Assembly (NCBI GenBank): GCA_017303575.1
Contig: JAFLCL010000068.1
Span: 1-32,935, forward strand
DNA length: 32,935 nucleotides
Source of the DNA: Deltaproteobacteria bacterium
Lineage (GTDB): Bacteria > Myxococcota_A > Polyangia > Polyangiales > Sandaracinaceae
Direction: 5' to 3'
The first letter of the stretch is position 1, and every line of letters starts with the position of its first letter. The notes under the pieces are model-generated. The model was not told the DNA's origin and searched no databases. It was given only the letters and a program-made list of their open reading frames with translations. This document shows, piece by piece, positions 1-6,854 of this stretch. The translations under genes and the position numbers were made by a program.

Positions 1-1
1 C

Positions 2-565
2 GAGACCGGTCTCTCGGTGTGGAAGGGCGAGCGCACGCCCGGCGCGATGGCGCGGCCTACCGAGCGACGTCCGAGCGACACGGTCCGCACCAAGCCAGGC
101 CTTCCCACGCAACCGGGCCGCGAGCCGAGCCCACCGCGCGTCGTGCCCGCGAGCGCCCGATCGGAGCGCGACGACGACGTCGACGGAACGCCCACGAGCG
201 ACGCGCCTGCCGTGACGGGGTGGGCGGACGTGGCGCGCGCATCCTCTGCCGCCGAGGCGAAGATCTCGACGATCGAGCGACGTCCGAGCGGCACGAGCGC
301 GCCCGTCGTGACGGTGCCCATCTTCGACAAGCCCAAGGAGATCGCGAGCGCGCTCGACGACGAGCCGCAGCCGAAGAAGGGCGACTGGGTCGATCACCGA
401 CAGTTCGGCCTGTGTCGCATCGACGGTGAGAACGTCGATGGTGGTCTCCTCATCCGCCTCGCGTCCGGCATGCGCAAGGTCGTCCACACCGACACGCTGG
501 AGGTGCTCCCACCGCGCTTCGAGGGCGATCGACGCATCTACCCGCTGCGCCCTCGCAAGAGGTGA
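2..565 (+). CDS. C-terminal part of a disordered protein with a small C-terminal beta domain (5' end outside window)
   Basis: The reading frame is open to the left edge of the window, so this is the last roughly 187 residues of a longer protein; a GTG at 17 is a possible but unconvincing internal start. The first 115 residues are rich in Arg, Pro, Ser and Thr and look disordered. They carry the motif ERRPS-D/G-T twice, encoded by the same 16-nt string at 62-77 and 275-290. The last ~65 residues begin 'KKGDWVDHRQFGLCRI' and end 'EVLPPRFEG...PLRPRKR'. This block has the alternating hydrophobic pattern of a small SH3/KOW/CarD-like barrel, but that comparison is inference and I do not recognise the family by name. 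The next gene starts 57 bp downstream on the same strand. Function unknown. Confidence 0.75.
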   Translation, partial: ETGLSVWKGERTPGAMARPTERRPSDTVRTKPGLPTQPGREPSPPRVVPASARSERDDDVDGTPTSDAPAVTGWADVARASSAAEAKISTIERRPSGTSAPVVTVPIFDKPKEIASALDDEPQPKKGDWVDHRQFGLCRIDGENVDGGLLIRLASGMRKVVHTDTLEVLPPRFEGDRRIYPLRPRKR

Positions 566-621
566 GAGCCCGAGACACGTCAGAAGCAGCCTCGGGCCAC
601 GTCGCTGCGGCGAGGGTCGCG

Positions 622-1371
622 ATGAGCACCAAGGACTTGTCACGCAGCGTGATCGAGGGTGGGCGCCGACGCTGGAACACGTGGACGCGGCGGCGCTCGC
701 ACCGCGTCGTCCGCGCCGAAGAGCGCGTGCTCGAGCGTCGGATCCTCGCTCGCTCCGCTGATGCCGAGGTTGAGGACGTCGAGGCATGGCCCCTCGTCTC
801 GCGTGTCCCGCGCGAGTTCTTCGATCGGCTCTCGGCGCCCGAACGATGGCTGGAGTCGCAGGTGGGACGAAGCTGGAACCGCGTTCGGAGCGCGATGCTC
901 GCGCGGTTCGACACGCGCACCCTGGCGGGTCGCCACATCGTCTTCGATCACCTGTCGCCGACGCAGCAGTGGGGCGAGGAGCCGGGCGTCTGGCAGGTGG
1001 AGCGCGTGCGCTTCCGTGTGGATCAGCGCGGGATCCTGCGTCGCGCGCCCGCGCGGATCTGGCCGCGTCTCCCCCTCTGCGCCGATCCCGAGGTGATCGA
1101 CGCGATGAGCCACTTCGTCGGGGGCCGGAAGCTCCTCCTGCGCGGCGTGCACACGTACTGGCTGGTGCCCGTCGAGAGGATCGAGGGCATCCGCTATCGG
1201 CAGCACCGCGCGCTGACGCCAGAAGAGCTGTCGCGATGGCGTAGCTTCCCCGTCGAGATCCAGCGTCTGGTGCTGCTCCTCGATCCGACCGACGTCAGTC
1301 CCGATCGCGGGTCCGTGGATCGATCCGCGCCACGAGGAGCTCCGCACCGAGGTTGCCGATCTGCACGGTGA
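622..1371 (+). CDS. Conserved hypothetical protein, basic, 249 aa
   Basis: The start is set at the ATG of 'MSTKDLSRSVIEGGR'; the frame is open further upstream to 562, but the first 20 residues there look non-coding. The protein has a basic N-terminus (several RRR clusters) and a central block containing 'LESQVGRSWNRVRSAM' and 'HIVFDHL'. The block 'VGR-WN/DKV' followed by 'H-V-DH' recalls a family of uncharacterised proteins I remember from planctomycetes and other bacteria, whose function is unknown; this is memory, not a search. No signal peptide, membrane segment or catalytic motif is visible. The last ~25 residues are Arg/Gly/Ser rich and are encoded antisense to the 3' end of the DppB-like permease gene (77-bp overlap), so they may be an extension past the conserved core. 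Confidence 0.7.
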   Translation: MSTKDLSRSVIEGGRRRWNTWTRRRSHRVVRAEERVLERRILARSADAEVEDVEAWPLVSRVPREFFDRLSAPERWLESQVGRSWNRVRSAMLARFDTRTLAGRHIVFDHLSPTQQWGEEPGVWQVERVRFRVDQRGILRRAPARIWPRLPLCADPEVIDAMSHFVGGRKLLLRGVHTYWLVPVERIEGIRYRQHRALTPEELSRWRSFPVEIQRLVLLLDPTDVSPDRGSVDRSAPRGAPHRGCRSAR

Positions 1372-2257
1372 TGGCGCCGATGAACACGATGCCGAGCAGC
1401 ATCGGCAGATCGAAGCTGTAGATCGACTCCATCGCGAGCCGCCCCATGCCCGGCCAGCCGAAGATGCTCTCGGTCACCACGGCGCCTGCCACGAGCGCGG
1501 GCAGCGAGAGACCGAGCAGCGTCACGATCGGCGGAAGCGCGTTGCGCACGACGTGCGAGAGCAGGACGCGCGAGGCCGAGAGGCCCTTCGCGCGCGCCGT
1601 CCGCACGTGGTCTTGCGCGCTGACCTCGATGATCTCGCTGCGGAAGAGGCGCGCGTAGGTCGCTGCCCCGAGCGACGCGAGCACCAAGGCGGGCAAGAGC
1701 GCGTGCCGAACGTGATCGGCAGCGTCCACGCCGTAGCCGCCGACGGGAAAGAACCCCAGACGGAACGCGAGGAACTGCAGCGCCAGCACGCCCAGGAAGA
1801 AGCTCGGCGTGCTCACGCCGAGGAATGCGACGCCCATGGAGAGCGTGTCGATCGAGCTGCCGCGTCGTCGCGCTGCGAGGAGCCCGAGCCCGAGCCCGAG
1901 CACGAGCTCGAACACCGTCGCGAGCGACATGAGCAAGAGCGTCCGCGGCAGCCGCGTGGCGAGCACGTCGATCACCGCGCGCTCGTCGCGCCAGCTGGTG
2001 CCGAGATCGAACGTCACCAAGCCCACGAGGAAGTGGCCGTACTGGACGGCGATCGGCTGATCGAGACCGTGCCGCTCGTTGAACTGCTGGATCTGCTCGG
2101 GGCGCGCGCGCGGACCGAGCGTCGCGATCGCGGGATCGCCGATGCCGTGCACGGCGAAGAACACGAGCGTCATCGCGAGCCACACCACGAACGTGCTCCG
2201 CAAGAGGCGCAGCCCGATGCGACGCAGGAGCGAGGGGCGAGGTGCTGCGTCGCTCAT
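1295..2257 (-). CDS. DppB/OppB-type ABC transporter permease
   Basis: This 320-residue protein is one membrane subunit of a peptide/nickel-type ABC importer. It starts 'MSDAAPRPSLLRRIGLRLLR' and has a first transmembrane segment (VVWLAMTLVFFAVHGIG). A periplasmic region follows with the DppB-like block 'RHGLDQPIAVQYGHFLVG' and 'FDLGTSW', then five further hydrophobic segments. The ATPase-docking EAA loop is visible as 'RTARAKGLSASRVLLSHVVR' and the family motif 'ESIFGWPGMGRL' near the C-terminus. Length is normal for the family. The ATG overlaps the TGA of the upstream permease-binding-protein fusion by 4 bp (ATGA), so the two are almost certainly co-translated. The usual B-then-C gene order is reversed here. 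No ATPase gene follows; the downstream neighbour is convergent and overlaps by 77 bp. Substrate cannot be read from the sequence. Confidence 0.93.
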   Translation of the reverse strand: MSDAAPRPSLLRRIGLRLLRSTFVVWLAMTLVFFAVHGIGDPAIATLGPRARPEQIQQFNERHGLDQPIAVQYGHFLVGLVTFDLGTSWRDERAVIDVLATRLPRTLLLMSLATVFELVLGLGLGLLAARRRGSSIDTLSMGVAFLGVSTPSFFLGVLALQFLAFRLGFFPVGGYGVDAADHVRHALLPALVLASLGAATYARLFRSEIIEVSAQDHVRTARAKGLSASRVLLSHVVRNALPPIVTLLGLSLPALVAGAVVTESIFGWPGMGRLAMESIYSFDLPMLLGIVFIGAITVQIGNLGAELLVARIDPRTRDRD

Positions 2258-4938
2258 CGCAGCCCGCCTTCGTCGGCGAAGTCGACGTCGCGCGCCGATC
2301 GTCGGGGCAGGTCGAGCCACACGTCGCGATAAAACGGCCGCCACACCGGGTGCACGTGGTAGCCGCGCACGTACGGCTGCCAGACGTCCGTCACCGTGTT
2401 CGAGAACACGAACGCCCACGGCGCGTCCTCCACGATCATGCGGCTGGCCTCGGCGTAGAGCGCCATGCGTCGATCGCGATCGGTCTCCACGCGCGCACGG
2501 TCGAGGAGCGCGTCGAGCTCGGGACGTTGGTAGAACGCGCGGTTCTGCGAGCCGCTGTCGGTGATCGATCGCGAGTGGAAGAGCGTGTCGAGGAAGTTCG
2601 ACGGATCGGGGAAGTCCGCGCTCCAGCCCGTGAGGAACAGCGGCACGGTGCGGCGTCGCGCCGTCTCCGCGAGATAGACGGGGAAGGCGACCTGACGGAT
2701 GCGGATCTCGAGGCCGATCTGCGCGAGATCGTGCTGGATCAGCTCGCCGTAGGCCTGTCCCGTCTCGCCCGAGCCGACCCACACGTCGATCGGGTCGAGC
2801 CCTCGCGCGACCCACCGATCACCCACGCGCTCCACGGGGTGGCCGGCGAGCCGCATCTCCTCCCGCGCGCGATCGAGATCGAGGTGATGCTCTCCGACGA
2901 GACCGGGCACGTAGCCCGGCATGTTCGCGGGCAGCGGCTGACCGACCAGCCGCAGGCGGTTGCCGCGCGCGCGTCGCCAGTGCTCGCCGTCGATCGCGAA
3001 CGCCACCGCACGTCGCACGTGCACGTCCGTGAACGGCTCGAGCTCGCAGTTCATCCCCACGCCCCAGATGTCGAGGTTCGCGCTGTCCTCGCGGTACGGC
3101 TGCCACGCAGGCGCGCGATGGACGAACAAGTTGTCGCTCGGGGTGAAGCGATGCATGTGGTCCATCTCGCCCGCCTGGAGACGAAGGAACGCGGGGCCGC
3201 GGCTGAGATCGAGCTCGAGCACGATGCGATCGAGGTAGGGCTGGCCCTCGAGGAAGAAGTCATCGTGCCGCACGAACGTCGCGCGCAGCGCTGGCTCCCA
3301 GCGGTCGAGGCGAAACGCGCCCGTGCCGATGGGGCGACGCACGATCTCGCTGCCCTCGGCCTCGACGACCTCTCGCGCCACCGGCGCGGCGAACGTGAGC
3401 GCGAGCGCGTTGAGGAAGGTCTGATCCGCGACGCTCAGGCGGAAGTGGATCGTGAGGGGGTCGAGCACCTCGATGCCGCGCACGTGCGGGGCCGTGCCCG
3501 CCTCGAACTCCGCGGCGCCTTCGAGGTTGCGGAAGTAGGGCGCGCCCGGTGATCCGACCGACGGCGTGAGCACCCGCTCGATCGCGTAGCGCACGTCCTC
3601 CGCCACCAACGTTCGATCCGGTGCGAGGTGTGGGCTCGGATGAAAGCGCACGCCCTCGCGCAGGTGGAACGTGTAGCCCCGCCCATCGGCGTCGATCTCG
3701 GGCAGCGCGCGGGCCAGGCGCGGCACGAACGCGAGCTGCTCGTCGTAGTCGATGAGCGTCTCGAACATGAGCTTGAGGCCCATGCCCGAGATCTCGTCGT
3801 ACGCCACGCCGGGATCGAGCGAGCGCATGTCGTCCTCGTGGTGAACGACGAGCGTTCCGCCGCGCACCGGCGTGTCGCTGCCGGCGCCGACGAACGCTGG
3901 GTGCTCGGGCACCGGCGGCATCACGAACGCGAAGAGCGCCACGCCGGCGAGCAACACGCCCAGGCCTGCAATGCCCATCGAGTCCGCGCGTGCGCGCGTC
4001 CGCGCAGCGAGCGGTCCCTTCGCGTCGGCGCGTCGCCTCACCACGATCGCGCCTGTCGAGCGGGCGTCGATCGCGTCGCGCAGCCCTTCACCCAAGAGGT
4101 TGAAGCCGAAGACCGTCATCACGATCAGCGCGCCCGGATAGAGCACCAGGCGCGGCGCGATGGAGAGCACGTCCTGGCCGTCGTGCAGCATGGTTCCCCA
4201 CGTGGATGCGGGCGGCTGCACGCCCACGCCGAGGAACGACATCGCGCTCTCGACGAGGATCATCTGCGCGACGAGCGTCGTGCCGAGCACCACCGCGGGC
4301 CCGAGCACGTTGGGGAGGACGTGGCGGAAGAGGATGCGCGCCTCGGAGAAGCCGAGCGCGCGCGCAGCGAGCACGTAGTCGAGCTCGCGGATCTGCTGCG
4401 TCTTGGTGCGCGTGACGCGCGCGAGCGTGGTCCACGAGAGGCAGCCGAGCAGGATCGCCAGCGACCACGGTGAGGGCTGCCCGATCGCGCGCTCGATCGT
4501 GATCGCGACGAGCAAGAAGGGGAGCGATGAGAGCACGTCGGCCGTCTGCATCGAGGCCGAGTCGATCGCGCCACGTCGCGAGCCACTCACGACGCCGACG
4601 ACGAGCCCGAGCGAGACCGCGATCAGCGTCGCAATCAGCGCGACTCCGAGCGAGAGCGTGCCGCCGTGGAGGAGCCGCGAGAGCTCGTCGCGCCCCATCG
4701 TGTCGGCGCCGAGCAGGAGATCTCCGGGCGGCGCGGGCGTGCCGTCCTCGAGCAGCCCGTTCGCCAAGAGGTCGGCGGGATCGTGCGGCGCGAGGAAGGG
4801 GCCGACGATCGCGACGAGCGCGACGAGTGCCACGAGCACGGCGCCCACGCGCGCGCCGCGATGAGCGAAGAAGCGAGCGCGGGCGCGCGGATCCAGCACT
4901 CCGCCGAACACCGACAGGATGCGCGAGAGCAAGCCCAC
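2254..4938 (-). CDS. Fused DppC-type permease / SBP_bac_5-type substrate-binding protein
   Basis: One 894-residue frame holds two proteins normally made separately. Residues ~1-290 are a DppC/OppC permease, with TM1 'VGAVLVALVALVAIVGPFLA', the motif 'LLGADTMGRDELSRLLHGG', and an EAA loop 'LAARALGFSEARILFRHVLP' near residues 185-205. A basic linker leads to an extra hydrophobic segment at ~321-341 (MGIAGLGVLLAGVALFAFVM). A family-5 binding domain then runs to the end, with 'LVVHHEDDMRSLDPGVAYDE', 'YTFHLREGVRFHP', 'RPIGTGAFRLDRWEP' and 'DFPDPSNFLDTLF'. The extra helix would carry the binding domain from the cytoplasmic permease C-terminus to the periplasm, so the topology works. The start is the GTG at 4938, preceded by GAGG and 5 bp after the lipoprotein stop; the frame is open to 5277, but that stretch is antisense-like and overlaps the lipoprotein gene. 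The ATG at 3978 could allow internal initiation of a separate binding protein. Confidence 0.88.
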   Translation of the reverse strand: MGLLSRILSVFGGVLDPRARARFFAHRGARVGAVLVALVALVAIVGPFLAPHDPADLLANGLLEDGTPAPPGDLLLGADTMGRDELSRLLHGGTLSLGVALIATLIAVSLGLVVGVVSGSRRGAIDSASMQTADVLSSLPFLLVAITIERAIGQPSPWSLAILLGCLSWTTLARVTRTKTQQIRELDYVLAARALGFSEARILFRHVLPNVLGPAVVLGTTLVAQMILVESAMSFLGVGVQPPASTWGTMLHDGQDVLSIAPRLVLYPGALIVMTVFGFNLLGEGLRDAIDARSTGAIVVRRRADAKGPLAARTRARADSMGIAGLGVLLAGVALFAFVMPPVPEHPAFVGAGSDTPVRGGTLVVHHEDDMRSLDPGVAYDEISGMGLKLMFETLIDYDEQLAFVPRLARALPEIDADGRGYTFHLREGVRFHPSPHLAPDRTLVAEDVRYAIERVLTPSVGSPGAPYFRNLEGAAEFEAGTAPHVRGIEVLDPLTIHFRLSVADQTFLNALALTFAAPVAREVVEAEGSEIVRRPIGTGAFRLDRWEPALRATFVRHDDFFLEGQPYLDRIVLELDLSRGPAFLRLQAGEMDHMHRFTPSDNLFVHRAPAWQPYREDSANLDIWGVGMNCELEPFTDVHVRRAVAFAIDGEHWRRARGNRLRLVGQPLPANMPGYVPGLVGEHHLDLDRAREEMRLAGHPVERVGDRWVARGLDPIDVWVGSGETGQAYGELIQHDLAQIGLEIRIRQVAFPVYLAETARRRTVPLFLTGWSADFPDPSNFLDTLFHSRSITDSGSQNRAFYQRPELDALLDRARVETDRDRRMALYAEASRMIVEDAPWAFVFSNTVTDVWQPYVRGYHVHPVWRPFYRDVWLDLPRRSARDVDFADEGGLR

Positions 4939-4943
4939 GCGCC

Positions 4944-5213
4944 TCAGTGACCAAAGGGCGTCGCGCTGCCGCGCGAGCACACGACGACGTTCGCTTGCGT
5001 GACGCCCGTGCACGACCAGCCCTCGGGACATTCGTCGTCGCCGCCGCAGCTCACGGTGCAGGCGCCCCGCTCCCCAGCGACACCCGCGACGCAGAGACCG
5101 CGCGCGCACTCGCGGTCGCTCCGGCACCGCTCGCCCGTCCGCGCGTCCCCTCGTCCGCACGAGGCGAGGGCGAGCAAGGCCAGGGCGAAGCGGAGCCAGC
5201 GCATGGCGCGCAT
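4944..5213 (-). CDS. Small Cys-rich lipoprotein
   Basis: An 89-residue protein with a charged N-terminus, a short hydrophobic stretch (WLRFALALLALAS) and a lipobox ending 'ALASC', so it should be lipidated at Cys19 and exported. The mature part has nine or so further Cys in spaced motifs (CRSDRECARGLCV, CGGDDECPEGWSC), the D-x-E-C type of short disulfide module common in myxobacterial surface lipoproteins. It is the first gene of the minus-strand transporter operon and its stop lies 5 bp before the permease-fusion GTG, so an accessory role in that transporter, or in the envelope nearby, is inferred. The second ATG at 5204 is an alternative start; neither has a good ribosome-binding site. No enzymatic motif is present. 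Confidence 0.8.
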   Translation of the reverse strand: MRAMRWLRFALALLALASCGRGDARTGERCRSDRECARGLCVAGVAGERGACTVSCGGDDECPEGWSCTGVTQANVVVCSRGSATPFGH

Positions 5214-5238
5214 CGTCGCCGAGCGCGGCGCGAGGGGG

Positions 5239-5287
5239 AAGGGCGATCGCTGCTTTGTTCAGGAGATCGGCGACCAAGGGCGATCGC
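5239..5287. repeat. 12-bp direct repeat AAGGGCGATCGC
   Basis: AAGGGCGATCGC occurs at 5239-5250 and exactly again at 5276-5287, start-to-start distance 37 bp. Each copy contains the 8-bp palindrome GCGATCGC. The pair sits 26-74 bp upstream of the small lipoprotein gene that heads the transporter operon, where an operator would be expected. No protein can be assigned to it. Confidence 0.6.
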
Positions 5288-5354
5288 CGGCCGTCGTGTG
5301 GAGCTCCCCGCAGGGTCCGCCCGCCCTCGATACCTCGCCAAAGCCCAACAAAAC

Positions 5355-5371
5355 ATGGGCAACCGGCCCAT
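5355..5371. repeat. Perfect inverted repeat ATGGGC-n5-GCCCAT
   Basis: ATGGGC at 5355-5360 and GCCCAT at 5366-5371 flank a 5-bp spacer (AACCG). It lies in the AT-richer divergent promoter region between the lipoprotein/transporter operon and the MerR-like gene, 24 bp before the predicted -35 box of the latter. A dimeric regulator site is a reasonable guess; it has no following T-run, so a terminator is less likely. Confidence 0.5.
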
Positions 5372-5394
5372 CGTACGAACGTTGCACATTTTGT

Positions 5395-5424
5395 TTGACG
5401 TCATTCTTTTCAGTGGAATATGTT
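5395..5424 (+). promoter_or_regulatory. Predicted sigma-70-type promoter for the MerR-like gene
   Basis: TTGACG (5395-5400), an 18-bp spacer and TATGTT (5419-5424) lie in the most AT-rich stretch of the window. The -35 overlaps the palindrome TGACGTCA (5396-5403). Transcription would start near 5431, giving a leader of about 70 nt before the GTG at 5503. Confidence 0.5.
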
Positions 5425-5502
5425 CCGCGTCCATCGAGGGTGAGGATCAGTTCAGAGGATTTGATTCGTAGTTCTTTGCAGCGGTGACGAGGAGTGGAGC
5501 GC

Positions 5503-6090
5503 GTGGCGACGGGACCCCAAGACAGCGCGGGAAATGGCTGGAGCGAGGAGCGGTTGCACGCCCTCGAGCAGGCCCATCCAGCGGGCCTCAAGGTCCAGGA
5601 GATCGTCGACGCGTTCGGGTCGAAGGGCGATCGGCTGACCGAAGCGACGTTCCGCAAGTACGTCCAGCTCGGCCTCCTGCCCCGCAGCGTTCGGGTCGGC
5701 AGCAAGGGCAAGCACCGAGGCTCCATGGGCCTCTACCCCGCCACCGTGATCCGCCGGATCGACACGATCCGCCGCCTCATGGGGCAGGGCTACACGATCG
5801 AGGAGATCCAGACCGAGTTCTTCTTCATCCGCGGCGACATCGAGGAGCTCTCACGCAGCCTCACGCGGGTCTACGGCGCCATCGAACGAGCTCTCTCTCG
5901 GAGGAGCTCCGCGGTTCGACGAGGTGGTGACCGAGACGGCCGGATGAGCGATGTCGCCAGCGGGACGGACGAGCTCGCGACGAAGAAGTACGTCGAGGCC
6001 AAGCGGCTCGGGCAGGAGCTCCTCAAGGCATTGGACGAGATCGAGCAGCGCGCTTCGCTTCAGGCGAGGTTGAAGCGCGCGCAGGTGTGA
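5503..6090 (+). CDS. MerR-like winged-helix transcriptional regulator
   Basis: A 195-residue soluble protein. Residues ~20-95 read as a MerR-type DNA-binding domain: 'GLKVQEIVDAFG', then 'LTEATFRKYVQLGLLPRSVR', a basic wing (VGSKGKHRGSMGLYP), and 'TVIRRIDTIRRLMGQGYTIE' as the second helix pair. A helical segment follows (EEIQTEFFFIRGDIEEL), then a charged C-terminus that could form a coiled coil (YVEAKRLGQELLKALDEIEQ). There is no Cys-rich or drug-binding effector domain. The start is the GTG at 5503 with AGGAG 9 nt upstream; the GTG at 5494 touches the same AGGA and is less likely. It precedes a sigma-4-like gene by 113 bp on the same strand, so the two may act in one circuit. Targets unknown; autoregulation through the palindromes upstream is plausible. 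Confidence 0.82.
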   Translation: MATGPQDSAGNGWSEERLHALEQAHPAGLKVQEIVDAFGSKGDRLTEATFRKYVQLGLLPRSVRVGSKGKHRGSMGLYPATVIRRIDTIRRLMGQGYTIEEIQTEFFFIRGDIEELSRSLTRVYGAIERALSRRSSAVRRGGDRDGRMSDVASGTDELATKKYVEAKRLGQELLKALDEIEQRASLQARLKRAQV

Positions 6091-6203
6091 GAGCGAAGGA
6101 ACGCGCGGGCGAAGCGCGGACCTACCTCCACGGGTGACTGGTCGCTGGGCGAGCGAGCGGTCGGCTGCGGAGGACAACGGCGAAACGAGTCTGGGAGGCG
6201 GTC

Positions 6204-6794
6204 ATGGCGACGTTCGAGAGTGAGGAGTTGGAGCAGCTCGTGGGCGACGAGCGGCTTCCGAACGACAAGGGCAGCAGCACGGGCGCGATCGACGCGCCGA
6301 TGATGCACGGCTCGCTGGCGCTGCAGCTCCAAGAGAGCGACATCGACGGCGACTCGGATGCGGACGGAGAGGCAGAGGGGCGCAAGCGACGCAACCGCGC
6401 GCGCGCTCACACCATCTCGATCCGTCGTCTGAGCAAGGCCGAGCTTCGTCGTGGTCGTGAGCTCTACCCGGAGACGGATTACTGGCGTCCCAAGACGCGC
6501 GCGGAGTGTGTCGACATGGAGCGGCCGTGCCCCTTCGTGTCGTGCAAGTACCACCTCTACATCGACGTCCATCCGGTGCGTGGATCCATCAAGATCAACT
6601 TCACCGACATGGAGGTCTGGGAGATGACCGAGACCTGCGCGCTCGACATCGCGGACCGCGGCGGCATCACGCTGGAAGAGGTCGGTGAGATCATGAACCT
6701 CACGCGAGAGCGTGTGCGTCAGGTCGAGACGGCCGGGCTCGCGAAGCTCGCCGCGCTCAAGGACGTGCTCCGCTTGAAGGACTACGTCATCTGA
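6204..6794 (+). CDS. Sigma-factor region 4-like helix-turn-helix protein with four Cys
   Basis: 196 residues, ATG preceded by GGGAGG at a 5-nt spacing. The N-terminal third is acidic and probably disordered (SDIDGDSDADGEAEG), then strongly basic (RKRRNRARAHT). The C-terminal part, ~155-185, reads 'ITLEEVGEIMNLTRERVRQV', closely like region 4.2 of primary sigma-70 factors; no region 2 is present, so it cannot be a full sigma factor. Between these lies a block with Cys102, Cys109, Cys114 and Cys145, around 'RPCPFVSCKYHLYIDV'. That block is known to me from uncharacterised 'sigma factor-like HTH' proteins in delta-proteobacteria-type genomes. The four cysteines could hold a metal or Fe-S cluster, but this is inference. 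It ends just before a strong terminator. Confidence 0.82.
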   Translation: MATFESEELEQLVGDERLPNDKGSSTGAIDAPMMHGSLALQLQESDIDGDSDADGEAEGRKRRNRARAHTISIRRLSKAELRRGRELYPETDYWRPKTRAECVDMERPCPFVSCKYHLYIDVHPVRGSIKINFTDMEVWEMTETCALDIADRGGITLEEVGEIMNLTRERVRQVETAGLAKLAALKDVLRLKDYVI

Positions 6795-6800
6795 CACGAC

Positions 6801-6827
6801 GAAGCCCGCCGAGGGGCGGGCTTCTTC
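6801..6827. terminator. Intrinsic (bidirectional) terminator
   Basis: A perfect 10-bp stem, GAAGCCCGCC (6801-6810) and GGCGGGCTTC (6815-6824), encloses a GAGG loop and is followed by TTC on the plus strand. It sits between the convergent sigma-4-like and alanine dehydrogenase genes and should end transcription from the plus side; the A/T tails are short for the minus side. Confidence 0.85.
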
Positions 6828-6854
6828 TGCGATCTCGTGACCTGCGAGGGCGTC

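Noticed and set aside
2242..3552. 436-residue plus-strand open frame.
   Set aside because: It is antisense to the substrate-binding domain, which has clear family motifs; its composition is of the shadow type.
4939..5277. Upstream extension of the permease-fusion frame to a start at 5277.
   Set aside because: It overlaps the small lipoprotein gene out of frame, lacks permease-like sequence and is Arg-rich like a shadow frame; the GTG at 4938 with GAGG and a 5-bp gap is better.
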